Part shown: piece after piece, positions 35,062 to 44,475 of the stretch | How positions within the stretch are numbered: position 1 is the first letter of the stretch | Layout of the letters: each line of letters starts with the position of its first letter | Source of the DNA: Streptomyces roseifaciens | GTDB taxonomy: Bacteria; Actinomycetota; Actinomycetes; Streptomycetales; Streptomycetaceae | Assembly (NCBI RefSeq): GCF_001445655.1 | Contig: NZ_LNBE01000003.1 | Span: 434,001 to 498,000, forward strand | Reading direction: 5' to 3' | DNA: 64,000 bases | The notes under the pieces: model-generated | The model's input: the letters and a program-made list of their open reading frames with translations, nothing else | Databases searched by the model: none | Told to the model about the DNA's origin: nothing | Made by a program: the position numbers and the translations under genes

Positions 35062-35546
35062 GCGGAAGCGTCTCTTGGCGTCCACGTGGTCCAGATCGCT
35101 GCCATTCACGCAGGTGGGGCCTCTGTGGTTCAGGCGCGTCGATGGTGTTGGTGACACCGACGTGACTCGTGATGGTCACGGAGACCCCCTGCCGGGCCGG
35201 TGCTGGCAGGAGGCCTCGGCGCTCCTCAGCTGCGTGGTCCGCTCCTCGATCCTGCCATGGCGTCTGCGAACGTCTCGAGTGCCGGTAGCGGGCGGCGCCG
35301 CCGCTCGGCCCACCCAGGAATCAGCCGCGGCCTGAAACGGTACGCAGCCAAGAGGTTTACCTCCTCGTCCAGGGACAGAACCAGGACCGGGTCGCTCGTG
35401 AGACGGGGCAGTCGGCCGAAGGCTCCGGCAAGGTACTCGTTGCACGGCGGATCACGACGGTGTGCAGCACCCGGTGCTGGTGCCAGTTGGACTCCGGATC
35501 TCCGGTGTCGAGCACTCGGAGCAAGGGAGCTGTGACGATGCGCCCT
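35062..35546. other. Left flank of the accessory region, no intact gene
   Basis: No complete gene is supported. On the minus strand about 35227-35460 keeps a stretch of codon-like sequence (reading NEYLAGAFGRLPRLTSDP and DEEVNLLAAYRFRPRL) without a start, which looks like the tail of a decayed gene of unknown family. Base composition changes here from the very GC-rich core. Confidence 0.4.
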
Positions 35547-35957
35547 CTAAGGCCGATGCGTAGTGCGCCATGGGAAATCTCCGCGACGAACTAGCCGCGC
35601 CAGCGTCCGCGGCGAGAGAACGATCTTCTGGTTGACGCGCAGGAGCTCCGGGTTCCGCAGCAACTGCGCGGTGCGCTCTGTATGCACTCGCACCCCCAGA
35701 CGCCTGTCGTACCTCGCACCCAGGGCGCGGAAAGCGAGACTGTGCGCGGTGCGGCACTCCACCTTTGATGGGAAGTGCTTGGCCGCGTCCATAGCGATGG
35801 CCCGGTTGTACGCCAGGTACAGGCACCGGCCCCTCACCCCGGCGGCGGCCATTTTCAGCGTGGTCGTCTTGCCGGTGCCGGCCCCAGCTTCCATGACTAG
35901 TCCTCTCCCCGGAGGCCGTCTCCTCGACGATGCGCTCTTGTTCTGAGGTCGGCGCGG
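35547..35957 (-). pseudogene. UvrD-like helicase N-terminal fragment, frameshifted
   Basis: Reading on the minus strand, PTSEQERIVEETASGE (about 35915-35957) is followed, after a frame change, by MEAGAGTGKTTTLKMAA, LYLAYNRAIAMDAAKHFP and CRTAHSLAFRALGARYDRR. These are the Q-motif, Walker A and early motifs of the UvrD/FBH1-like superfamily 1 helicases common on actinobacterial mobile elements. The motifs for Walker B onward are missing, and the fragment ends after about 115 codons. It is a remnant, not a working helicase. It supports a mobile-element origin for this border. Confidence 0.65.
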
Positions 35958-36420
35958 GCCCCTCGCGTACCGCGCCTGGCCGGTTTGGCTGTGTCGCTCT
36001 CCGCAGATGTCGTTTCGACGTGGTTTCGGGAGTCGGCCACCAGAGGGCCAGCAAGATCAATGTCACTGGGTTCGGATGTCACTCCGGCCCTTCCGCGCGG
36101 GCCGATTGTGGCCGTCGCTCGCCGCCCGTCCAGGTCGTTCGTCCTCGCTTCGCTCGGGCGCTCCTGGACCTGCGGCTTCGCCGACGGCAAAGGCCCGCAG
36201 CTATCGAGGAAGGGCCCAGAAGGCCGCGCGCCGCGGTCCAGCTCGCGGACGGCTCCCGGAGACGCTGACATCGCTTTCGGCCTCAACGAGGTGACTCCCG
36301 CTGTCATCGCGAAACGACATCCGGGGTCACGTCCATAGCCAGCCGGTTGGACCGCGCGTTTGGCGGGGGCGCCGAGACGACTGCCGCCGCTACGCCCCCG
36401 CTCTGCTGAACGAAGGCCAA
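35958..36420. other. No supported gene
   Basis: Overlapping open frames exist on both strands (for example plus 35985-36338), but none shows a recognisable domain, a ribosome site or normal Streptomyces codon bias. The sequence looks like a patchwork of decayed DNA between two gene fragments. Confidence 0.4.
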
Positions 36421-36681
36421 AGAATGAGACTGCGGCACCTGCCAGCAGGGACCGTCGGACTGATCGGACTGCTCAACCCCGTCACCGGCGTCCAGCTCGG
36501 CACATCTGTCGCCGGAGAGACGTTGACCGTTCAGCAACTGTGCGGACTGGTCCTGCTTCTGGCCGGAGTCGTCCTGGGTCAACCCAAGCCTGCCGGCCGC
36601 CGCGACAGAAGTCAGGTACCTCCCCATGCGGTGGCCGACGAGCGTTCTGCGCAAGCATCCTCTAAGCGCGATGCCCTGTGA
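36421..36681 (+). pseudogene. EamA-family transporter, C-terminal fragment
   Basis: The codons LPAGTVGLIGLLNPVTGVQL and GETLTVQQLCGLVLLLAGVV match the last two membrane helices of EamA/DMT (RhaT-like) exporters. The preceding eight helices are absent, and the tail after VVLGQP is unrelated filler. It is a 3' remnant left by rearrangement. A functional product is unlikely. Confidence 0.65.
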
Positions 36682-36783
36682 AGATCAGAGACGCGGGCAG
36701 AGCTCCGGCACGGATAGGTGCGAGGACGAGTGAAGTTCCGCCGTCTCGCCACACACCGCTGATATCGAGGATGTCCGGCTGGA

Positions 36784-37995
36784 TTATCTCGTGGATGTCG
36801 GCTGGCTGCCCGGCTCGGGTTGAATCGACAGGAAGTTGTTGACCACAGTGGAGCGGTGGAAGGCCCGGCTGATCTGGGCAAGGAACCTTGCCTCCTGGTT
36901 GAGGTCGTCACGGCCAGGCATGTTCAGGCGCATGGACTCGTCGGGCGATGAGTCACGGTTCCCGGGAGCCAACACCTTTCGCAGGCAGCAAGCGATCGCT
37001 GTGGCTTCCACAAGATCTTTCCCGGTTACGCCTGAGCTCACAACGTGCCGGTGCGCGGTGTCGTAGAGCCTCTGGGAGATACGCGGTTGAAGAAACAGCA
37101 TTCCGTCCCGGATCTCGATGACCCTACGGTAGAGCCGCAGGTGTGACTGGCGCAGGCCGACGAGATCGGCAAGCGCGCCGGACTCGGAACTATCGAGGAC
37201 CACCTGGGGATACTCTCGCTGGAACGTCCGCCACAGGGGGGCAAGCCTGCGAAGCGTGAGGCAGCGCTGCCACATGCGCCAGCTGACGTTAGTTGCTGGG
37301 ATGATCGAGCCGATGGCCATCAGCAGGATCGCGATCGCTTGCAGTGAGTTCGCGGCCTTCGCCGCCAGTTCAACTGGCACGGCGGCGCCGGACGCCAGTA
37401 TGGACAGTAAGGTGATCTTGTAGACGGCGTAGACCAGGTCCAGTGCCGCGCCGACGCTGATACACAGCAGACCCCAGCGTAGAAAGGGCTGGGCGGCCAG
37501 TCTGCCCGCACGCCACAGCAGTGCAGCCACGCTGGCCAGCCCGATACCGATATACAGCTCGAGCGCCACCCAATACGCGATTGTCCCCCAGGAAGGTGGG
37601 GATCCGCTCAGCAGCTGTTCGGGAGAGTCATGAATAATTGTCTCCGACATGACAAACAGCGCGCACATCGTCAGCAGAGTGGCGCACGCAGCAATCAGCC
37701 GGGTGCGAGGATTCCTGGGGTTGCGCACATCGGCGCCGGTGATTATCCCGACGAAGCGCAAGGCAGTGATTGACGACAAAACGCCGAGAAGATGTTTCAG
37801 CAGCGTGGCGAGGTCTTCAGTGCCCGTCGTCCAGTCGATGTAGTCTGCCAGGCTCCCGTTACTGAGGCTCCTAGCGATTGCCCACAACATGAATGTTGCC
37901 CACAGCATTCGCTGCTGCGGGCTACGAAATGCCGACGGAATGCGCCAGATAGCGACGAGCCACAGCGTGACCTGAACGGCGATCTCCACGACCAA
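36784..37995 (-). CDS. MAB_1171c-type multi-pass membrane protein
   Basis: The protein is about 403 residues. The N-terminal half has about seven hydrophobic helices (VQVTLWLVAIWRIPSAF, ALRFVGIITGA, YWVALELYIGIGLASVAALL, QAIAILLMAIGSIIP). The soluble C-terminal half, RRLAPLWRTFQREYPQV, RLYRRVIEIRDGM and VSSGVTGKDLVEATAIACCL, matches the actinobacterial family annotated MAB_1171c / DUF6545. The biochemical role is unknown, although annotations say putative transporter. It directly follows an ImmA/IrrE peptidase gene, with the TTG 37995 or GTG 37989 start abutting that stop. Confidence 0.75.
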   Translation of the reverse strand: MVVEIAVQVTLWLVAIWRIPSAFRSPQQRMLWATFMLWAIARSLSNGSLADYIDWTTGTEDLATLLKHLLGVLSSITALRFVGIITGADVRNPRNPRTRLIAACATLLTMCALFVMSETIIHDSPEQLLSGSPPSWGTIAYWVALELYIGIGLASVAALLWRAGRLAAQPFLRWGLLCISVGAALDLVYAVYKITLLSILASGAAVPVELAAKAANSLQAIAILLMAIGSIIPATNVSWRMWQRCLTLRRLAPLWRTFQREYPQVVLDSSESGALADLVGLRQSHLRLYRRVIEIRDGMLFLQPRISQRLYDTAHRHVVSSGVTGKDLVEATAIACCLRKVLAPGNRDSSPDESMRLNMPGRDDLNQEARFLAQISRAFHRSTVVNNFLSIQPEPGSQPTSTR

Positions 37996-38571
37996 CTAGC
38001 CTCGTGAAGCGGGGGATTGGTTGCTGAACGCCTGACTCAGGTCGCGTAGCAGGAGATCCTTCCTCGCATCCTCGTTCAACAGCTGTACTCGTCCCGCCTG
38101 TTGGCGGATTAGCGAGGCCAGCAACTCAGCTTCCTGTTCCTGCTCGGTGGAGTAGCTCACCCGACCCAGCGCCTGGCGCACGACTGCCGGGTTCAGGTTC
38201 GGCATCAGCCTGCTCAGAACGTCGCTGACATTCGGATCGGTAAAGCTGTGACCACTGAGCATGTGGCTGAGCTCGTGCAAGATGATATGCTCCGAGTGCA
38301 GCCTTGAGGTGTTGTCTTCATAGAAGATGTAGTCGGTCTCACCGATTGACAGCCACATGCCACACGGCGTTGTTTCGCTTAACCCTCGCGTCGGCCGCAG
38401 GGAGATGCGCCGACTCCGCTGGCCTCCAACATATGCGCAGAACTCTGCAATATCGAACGGGCTTGGGACCCAAATGTCAGCAAGGAGTGCCTCGCATCGC
38501 TTGCGGACCTCGCCCATTCCGGGTTTGCGGAAGCGGCTGAGGTTCGAACTCCGAAATTTGCTCAACTTCAT
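37996..38571 (-). CDS. ImmA/IrrE-family metallopeptidase
   Basis: The protein has 191 residues from ATG 38571; a TTG eleven codons upstream is less likely. The zinc-peptidase motif HELSH (His99, Glu100, His103) and a downstream EQEAELLAS acidic helix that would give the third ligand define the ImmA/IrrE family. These enzymes cleave partner repressors, often XRE proteins, to turn genes on. An XRE gene lies just upstream on the same strand, so the two probably form a repressor/anti-repressor pair. The following MAB_1171c-type gene completes the set. Confidence 0.82.
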   Translation of the reverse strand: MKLSKFRSSNLSRFRKPGMGEVRKRCEALLADIWVPSPFDIAEFCAYVGGQRSRRISLRPTRGLSETTPCGMWLSIGETDYIFYEDNTSRLHSEHIILHELSHMLSGHSFTDPNVSDVLSRLMPNLNPAVVRQALGRVSYSTEQEQEAELLASLIRQQAGRVQLLNEDARKDLLLRDLSQAFSNQSPASRG

Positions 38572-38709
38572 CACGACATCCCCGCTGAGAGCCCCGAACG
38601 CCAAGTCCCGAGTGCCCCTTCTGAGCTAGAGCACATAACCAGACCCAGCGGCACCGCCCCCCGGCCGGCGCGTGGTCATCGTCATATTACGTCACATGGT
38701 GGGCACTTT

Positions 38710-39132
38710 TCACCGGTTTTCCCCACCCTCAAGCTCCCAGAACTTGTTGATCATGCTGCTGACCGCTTCCCGACTCCCAGAGGAAAGGTCCGCGGCGCGC
38801 ATCGCAATCTCGGTAACACCTGCGTTACGAAGAGCGGCGAGCAGTTGAAGCTCGCTGTCAATCTCCTCGGTGATCTTGTCATCCAGGAAGTAAGCGACAG
38901 GCACGCCGAAGAAGTTGGCCAACCCGGTGAGGTGCTGCAGCGTCGGGTTGTCCCGCCTCCCGGTGCGCAGTTGCCAGATGTAGGTGTGGGAGATCGAGAT
39001 GCCTTGCTCTTCACGGATGGACTCTGCCACGGCTGTATAGCTGCACTCGCCGTGCTTCCGCTTGCCGGTGGTAGTGAAGAGCCTGTCCAGCTTCTCGGCG
39101 ATGGAGAACGCCTGTGCGGGCCGATTGTCCAC
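38710..39132 (-). CDS. XRE-family regulator
   Basis: The protein has 140 residues from GTG 39132, which has AAGGAGA upstream. Its HTH is KLDRLFTTTGKRKHGE, YTAVAESIREEQGISISHTYIWQLRTGRR and PTLQHLTGLANFFGVPVAYF, the layout of XRE proteins found near actinobacterial biosynthetic clusters and ESX loci. The C-terminal 50 residues are helical. It is divergent from the biosynthetic operon that starts at 39321. It may control that operon as well as its own unit; this is inference from position. Confidence 0.8.
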   Translation of the reverse strand: MDNRPAQAFSIAEKLDRLFTTTGKRKHGECSYTAVAESIREEQGISISHTYIWQLRTGRRDNPTLQHLTGLANFFGVPVAYFLDDKITEEIDSELQLLAALRNAGVTEIAMRAADLSSGSREAVSSMINKFWELEGGENR

Positions 39133-39320
39133 GCTGTCTCCTTGGTCCGCAGCTGACGTTGGCGGGCACCATGCTAACGCGTAGGCTGCCGTTGACAAGT
39201 GTCTCAACGTCAGTTTACGTTCGACCTGCCTCGACTCGGGATCGAGTTGACGTCAGTGGGTGGCGGGTGAGCCGTCGGCGGCTCGCAGGCAGTCCTGGGC
39301 TGTCCAGTGTGGGGGTCGAA

Positions 39321-41087
39321 GTGAACGAACTTGCGAACAGCAGCTTCACGCACCATGTCCGTGACCGGCTGCTCGCCTATGGCGATGACCGGTTCTACAC
39401 GTTCGTCAAGGACGGGGTGGACGGTCTCGTCGAGGACCGGGTCAGCTACCGAGGACTGGACAGCGCGGCGCGGTCTCTCGCCGCGTGGTTCACCTCCTCG
39501 GTACATGCCGGCAAGCCAGCACTGCTCCTCTTCCCTGCTGGCCTTGACTTCCTCCAGACATTCCTTGGTTGTCTGTACGCCGGAGTCATCGCTGTCCCTG
39601 CTCCTGTACCCACGGACCCGCGCAGCTACCGGCGGGTCGCCAACATCGTGGCCGACACCGGTCTGGAACTGGTGCTCACCACCTCGTCGTTGCTCGACGA
39701 GCTACGCGAAAAGCTCCCCGAGCTGTCCGAGACCCGGCTCGACGTGCGCGCCGTCGACCAGGACTGCGCGGGTACGGCGGACGACTGGCGGATGCCGTCG
39801 CTCGGCCTTGAATCCGTTGCATTCCTGCAGTACACCTCCGGCTCCACCAGTGAACCGAAGGGCGTAATGGTCACGCAGGGGAACCTGCTGCACAACGAGG
39901 GCGAGATCGCTTCCCGGATGAGCCTGGGCGATGAGCTGGTGATGACAGGTTGGCTGCCTCATTTCCACGACATGGGCCTGATCGGGATGCTGCTGTACCC
40001 GCTCTACGCCGGTGGCGACTGCACCTTCATGGCTCCCGGAACCTTCCTCAAGCGGCCGGTGCGCTGGCTGCAGGTGGTCTCCCAGACACGAGCCAACCTG
40101 ACCGTGGCACCGAACTTCGCCTACGACATGTGCGTGCGCACCATCACCGACGAGCAACTGTCTGCGCTCGACCTGTCCTCCTTGAAGGCTGTGCTGAACG
40201 GCGCGGAGCCGGTACGGGCCAAGACCCTCGCGGACTTCAGCGCCCGATTCGCGCCCGCCGGATTCCGACCGGAGATGTTCGTGCCCTGCTACGGGATGGC
40301 GGAGGTGACCCTGCTCGCCACTTCCGTCGACGTCGGTGCACGGCCCCAAGTGACCAAAGTGGATCGGATGGCGTTGGAGCGCGACGAAATCCGGCTCGAT
40401 GACGGTGAGCAGTCGACCAGCCTGGTCTCGTGCGGAGTGCCCAGCACGCTGGACATCCGCATCGTCGAGCCCGCGACGCGTGTCGAGCGCGCGGTCGGCC
40501 AGGTCGGTGAGATCTGGCTCCGTGGCGGCAGCGTCGCTGCCGGATACTGGAACCGGCCGGATACCAACCGTGAGATTTTCCAGGCCCACACCGCCGACGG
40601 CGACGGACCTTTCCTACGCACCGGGGATCTGGGGGTACTGCTCGACGGCCAGCTCTACGTGACCGGCAGGCTGAAAGACGTGCTGATCCTGCGCGGCCGC
40701 AATCTGTACCCGCAGGACATCGAGTACGTGGTCAGCGAGCTGCACCCGGCGCTCGCGGCGGGCACCGGTGCGGTGTTCTCCGTCCAGGCCGACGGTGAGC
40801 ACGTGGTCGTCCTGCATGAGATCAAGAGGGGGCTGCTCGGCGAGCTGTCCATGGACGAGCTGTCCGGAAGGATCAGCGTTCACGTCGCACGGACCTTCGA
40901 CATCCCAGCACCGAGCGTGGTACTGACCAACCGGGGAGTCGTGCAAAAGACCACCAGCGGCAAAGTGCAGCGCCGGCTGATGCGGGATCTGTTCCTTTCC
41001 AACGGGGTCAAGGCCCTGCACGAATCGTTACGTCCGGCCGTACACGGTCTCAAAGCCATCCCGGCGACGGCTGAGGGACAGCGATGA
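39321..41087 (+). CDS. Fatty acyl-AMP ligase (FAAL)
   Basis: This 588-residue adenylate-forming enzyme activates a fatty acid as acyl-AMP and hands it to an acyl carrier protein. Landmarks are YTSGSTSEPKG (from residue 171), the FAAL-type WLPHFHDMGLIGMLLYPLY (from 211), CYGMAEVTL, TGDLG (434) and the C-terminal lysine 548 in TTSGKVQRR. The FAAL character comes from WLPHFHDMGL. GTG 39321 is preferred; the frame is open further upstream through the promoter. Codon 570 is TTA. It opens the biosynthetic operon and overlaps the next gene by ATGA. The likely partner is the ACP at 44476. Confidence 0.88.
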   Translation: MNELANSSFTHHVRDRLLAYGDDRFYTFVKDGVDGLVEDRVSYRGLDSAARSLAAWFTSSVHAGKPALLLFPAGLDFLQTFLGCLYAGVIAVPAPVPTDPRSYRRVANIVADTGLELVLTTSSLLDELREKLPELSETRLDVRAVDQDCAGTADDWRMPSLGLESVAFLQYTSGSTSEPKGVMVTQGNLLHNEGEIASRMSLGDELVMTGWLPHFHDMGLIGMLLYPLYAGGDCTFMAPGTFLKRPVRWLQVVSQTRANLTVAPNFAYDMCVRTITDEQLSALDLSSLKAVLNGAEPVRAKTLADFSARFAPAGFRPEMFVPCYGMAEVTLLATSVDVGARPQVTKVDRMALERDEIRLDDGEQSTSLVSCGVPSTLDIRIVEPATRVERAVGQVGEIWLRGGSVAAGYWNRPDTNREIFQAHTADGDGPFLRTGDLGVLLDGQLYVTGRLKDVLILRGRNLYPQDIEYVVSELHPALAAGTGAVFSVQADGEHVVVLHEIKRGLLGELSMDELSGRISVHVARTFDIPAPSVVLTNRGVVQKTTSGKVQRRLMRDLFLSNGVKALHESLRPAVHGLKAIPATAEGQR

Positions 41088-42778
41088 GCGTTGCGATGAC
41101 GTCCCTGGCCGAGGAGTTCGACCATAGGCTCGGCGACCCCCGTGCTCCCGCCGCAATTTTCTCCTACGCACGCTGCACTGAGCTGGACCGAGCCGAGGAA
41201 TTCCCGGGGGAGATCTGTGATCTGCTCAATGCATTGGGATTGCAGCAGTACTACGTGCCGGAGCCAATTGGTGGGAAGCTTCGGGACTTCCCGGTCCCAC
41301 TGCAGTTGATCCGTGCAGTCGCCCGCCGAGACCTGACCGTGGCCATCGCACACGGCAAGACTTTCCTGGGCGGTGTGAGCGCATGGATCTCACCCGCATC
41401 CGCGGTGACCCGCGCAGTGGCGGACCAGGTAATCAGCGGTGCTCCCGTCAGCTGGGGGCTGACGGAACGGGCGCACGGCAGCGATCTGATGGCGGGCGAG
41501 GTTCGCGCCCAAGAGGTACCTGGCGGCTATCGGCTCACCGGGGAAAAGTGGCTGATCAATAACGCCACGCGAGGGCGCACCATCACTGTGCTGGCCAATA
41601 CAGGGGGCGGCCCCCGCGGCTTCGATGTCTTTGTCGTGGACAAGATGGCGCTGGCGCCGACCGAGTTCACCTGCCTCCCGGGGGTGCGCACCCACGGCAT
41701 CCGCGGAGCCGACATCAGCGGTATCGCCTTCATGGGGGCTTTCGTGCCCGCCTCCGCACGACTGGGTGCCCCGGGTACCGGTCTCGAGACTGTCCTCAAG
41801 GGACTCCAGCTGACCAGGACACTGTGTGCGGCGCTGTCCTTGGGCGCGGGTGAGCACTCACTGCGGCTCGCACTGGAGTTTGCCGAGGGGCGCCAGCTGT
41901 ACGGACGCGGCCTGCTCGAACTGCCCTACGCCGTCCGAACGCTGGCTGATGCCGGCGCCGACCACCTGCTGAACGAGGCGGTCGCGCTGGTCGGCAGCCG
42001 CTGCATCCACGGACAGACCGGCGAAATGAGCCTCGTGTCCGCCATTGCCAAGTACCTGCTGCCGACCCGCACTGACAGGATGATCTCCACCCTGGGCAGG
42101 TTCCTCGGGGCACGATCACAGCTGACCAACGTCGACATCGACGGCCGGTTCCAGAAGCTGGCGCGCGACCACCGCATTGTCGGCATCTTCGACGGGAACA
42201 CGCTGGTGAACCTGAACTCGATCATCAACGAGTTACCAGTCGTCGCCCGTCACGCGGCCACGCCGTACGACACGGCCGCTCTCCGGACCACGTTGGACCC
42301 GGACGAGCCGCTGCCCGAATTCGACGCCAACCACCTGCGACTGGTATCCCGCGCGGGCAGCAGCCTGCTACGCGCGTTTCCGGATCTCGTCCGGCAGATG
42401 GAGCACACGCCTACGGGGGAGCACGCGGCGCGGATTCTCGAACACTACCAAGATTTGCTGTCCGAGCTGGCCGACCACCGTCCAGTGCGGATCACCGTGC
42501 CGAGGCGGAGCTTCGTCCTGGCCGAGCGACTGTCCCTGTGCTGGGCGGCGGCTGCAGTGCTTGGAATCTCGGCGCACACCAGTCAGTCCGATCCGTTGTG
42601 GGCGAATGGCCTGTGGCAGCGGGCCGTCCTCGGCCGGATTCTCGAGGCCCTCGGCGACGCAGTCGCGCGCCAGGCCGGCCAGGACGAAGCCCTCGTCGAC
42701 GCCCTGCAGGCCCGCCTGCAGCAGGGCCTGTCGCTGTCGTTGCTGCCGCACCGAGTCGCCGAGGGGACGAGCCGATGA
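41084..42778 (+). CDS. Acyl-CoA dehydrogenase-like flavoprotein 1
   Basis: The protein has 564 residues with the acyl-CoA dehydrogenase fold: WGLTERAHGSDLMAGEVRA and GYRLTGEKWLINNATRG in the flavin-side beta domain, GRQLYGRGLLELPYAVRTLAD in the C-terminal helices, and a ~170-residue extra C-terminal helical region. At the place of the catalytic Glu of medium-chain enzymes it reads IFDGNT, with Asp370. It is coupled to the FAAL gene and to a second homologue by ATGA overlaps. It probably oxidises the acyl-ACP made by the FAAL; the position of the new double bond is unknown. Codon 384 is TTA. Confidence 0.82.
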   Translation: MSVAMTSLAEEFDHRLGDPRAPAAIFSYARCTELDRAEEFPGEICDLLNALGLQQYYVPEPIGGKLRDFPVPLQLIRAVARRDLTVAIAHGKTFLGGVSAWISPASAVTRAVADQVISGAPVSWGLTERAHGSDLMAGEVRAQEVPGGYRLTGEKWLINNATRGRTITVLANTGGGPRGFDVFVVDKMALAPTEFTCLPGVRTHGIRGADISGIAFMGAFVPASARLGAPGTGLETVLKGLQLTRTLCAALSLGAGEHSLRLALEFAEGRQLYGRGLLELPYAVRTLADAGADHLLNEAVALVGSRCIHGQTGEMSLVSAIAKYLLPTRTDRMISTLGRFLGARSQLTNVDIDGRFQKLARDHRIVGIFDGNTLVNLNSIINELPVVARHAATPYDTAALRTTLDPDEPLPEFDANHLRLVSRAGSSLLRAFPDLVRQMEHTPTGEHAARILEHYQDLLSELADHRPVRITVPRRSFVLAERLSLCWAAAAVLGISAHTSQSDPLWANGLWQRAVLGRILEALGDAVARQAGQDEALVDALQARLQQGLSLSLLPHRVAEGTSR

Positions 42779-44433
42779 GCACTGTGGGACTGGACAGCTT
42801 GGAGAATCTGTTCGGCGATCCGTTTGACGATGAGAATCCCGTGGGTTTCGCGGGCGTTCTAGCCGCTGACGAACAGGCCGTACCGCTCGCCGACGGCGAG
42901 CTGCTGCTGGACAAGTGGAACTTCAACCACGAGTTCGTCCCCCGCTCCCTCGGTGGCCGGTTGACCGGGGTAGACGAACTGGCCCGCAGGCTGCGCCCGG
43001 TGTTCCGACGGGATCCGGCCCTGGGTTTGGGCTACGGGGTCACCTCGCTGATGGCGGCAGTCAACGTGTGGGCGGCTGGTTCCACCAACCAGCGCCGCAG
43101 GGTCGCCGACGACCTGCTGGCGGGCAAGCGGATCGCCGTGGCCTTCCACGAGCTGGCCCATGGAAACGACTTCCTGCGCAACGAATTCGCAGCGCGGCTC
43201 ACCGCAGACCAGATCGTTCTGTCTGGCACCAAGCAGGTCATCAACAACATCGAACGCGCGGAATCTCTTGTCCTGTTAGCCCGCAGTGCCGACGCACCGG
43301 GGCCGCGCGCGCACTCGACGCTGCTGATCGACAAGCGGGATCTCCCCGAGGACTCTGTCCGGTACATGCCCCGGTTTACCACCTCAGGGATGCGCGGGTG
43401 TCATCTTGGCGGGGTCGTCTTCGACAACGTCCCGGTCGGTCTCGACGCACTTGTCGGCACCCCTGGCCAAGGGGTGGAGACGGCGTTGCGCGCTTTCCAG
43501 GTCACGCGGGCGACGCTGCCGGGGATGGCGATCGGCACCCTGGACTCGGCCCTGCACCTCGCTCATGATTTCGCCGCAAGCCGCAGGCTGTACGGGCACA
43601 CCGTCGCCGACCTCCCGCATGCGCGCGGCACCCTCGCCGCGGCCTTCACAGACCTGCTGATCGCGGACTGCCTGGCAACGGCAGTCAGCCGCGGCCTGCA
43701 CCTGGCCCCAAGAGCGAGCTCGGCGCCTGCAGCTGCGGTGAAGTACCTGGTGCCGCTGCTGCTTGAGGAAGCTCATCACGAGTTGTCGGTCATCCTTGGT
43801 GCCCGGTCCTACCTTCGGGAGGGGCGGCACGCGGCGTTCGGCAAGTTCTCCAGGGACCTTCCCCTGGTCAGCATCGGGCACGCCGGCGCGACCTCCTGCC
43901 TGCTCACCGTCCTGGCCCAGCTCCCCACGCTCGCCAAGCGCAGTTGGTCACCGGCCGCGCCGCCCGCCAAACTGTTCGACACTGCCATCGCACTCCCCGA
44001 ACTGGATATCAGCGGGCTGTCCGTTAGCGACAAGGCGCCCGATCCGCTGATGTCCACGCTGGCCCAGGTACGCCCGGATGACGGCCTGCCCGGACTCTTC
44101 GCCACCGCCCTGGCCGAGCTGCACGCGGACAGCCTGCGACTTCCCGCTGGGGAGCTGGGCCCGGCGGCCAGTGCCGAAGCCTTCGAGCTCGCGAAGCGCT
44201 ACACCCTGCTACTCGCGGCGGCGGCGTGCCTGGGCACCAAGCAGTTCGCCACATCCGAGTTCCTGAGCAGCCCACAGTGGCTGACTGCAGCGCTCACCCG
44301 GCTCGCCGCGCGACTGGGCCATGGCGACGGCGTACTCGACGACGAGCTCGCCGAGCCCTTGTTCGGCGAGCTCACCACCCGTGTCGATCAGCGGCTGTCC
44401 TGCGGAACGGACCGCTCCTCCATCTTCGGCTGA
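42775..44433 (+). CDS. Acyl-CoA dehydrogenase-like flavoprotein 2
   Basis: The protein has 552 residues and is a second, divergent ACAD. AFHELAHGNDFLRNEFAARL and LSGTKQVINNIERAESLVLL correspond to the flavin-side domain, and RRLYGHTVADLPHARGTLAA to the C-terminal helices. The segment aligned with the catalytic base reads VSIGHAGATSC, without a Glu or Asp, so this subunit may not be catalytic on its own. With ACAD 1 it could form a two-gene heteromer like mycobacterial FadE pairs (inference). It starts at ATG 42775 by ATGA overlap. Codon 168 is TTA. A 42-base gap follows. Confidence 0.8.
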   Translation: MSTVGLDSLENLFGDPFDDENPVGFAGVLAADEQAVPLADGELLLDKWNFNHEFVPRSLGGRLTGVDELARRLRPVFRRDPALGLGYGVTSLMAAVNVWAAGSTNQRRRVADDLLAGKRIAVAFHELAHGNDFLRNEFAARLTADQIVLSGTKQVINNIERAESLVLLARSADAPGPRAHSTLLIDKRDLPEDSVRYMPRFTTSGMRGCHLGGVVFDNVPVGLDALVGTPGQGVETALRAFQVTRATLPGMAIGTLDSALHLAHDFAASRRLYGHTVADLPHARGTLAAAFTDLLIADCLATAVSRGLHLAPRASSAPAAAVKYLVPLLLEEAHHELSVILGARSYLREGRHAAFGKFSRDLPLVSIGHAGATSCLLTVLAQLPTLAKRSWSPAAPPAKLFDTAIALPELDISGLSVSDKAPDPLMSTLAQVRPDDGLPGLFATALAELHADSLRLPAGELGPAASAEAFELAKRYTLLLAAAACLGTKQFATSEFLSSPQWLTAALTRLAARLGHGDGVLDDELAEPLFGELTTRVDQRLSCGTDRSSIFG

Positions 44434-44475
44434 ACCCCCGCTCCCGAGTCACCACACAGAACATCAGGAGATGAC

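Noticed and set aside
35985..36338. A 117-codon plus-strand frame in the left flank of the accessory region
   Set aside because: It has no recognisable domain, overlaps an equally long minus-strand frame, and lies between two gene fragments.
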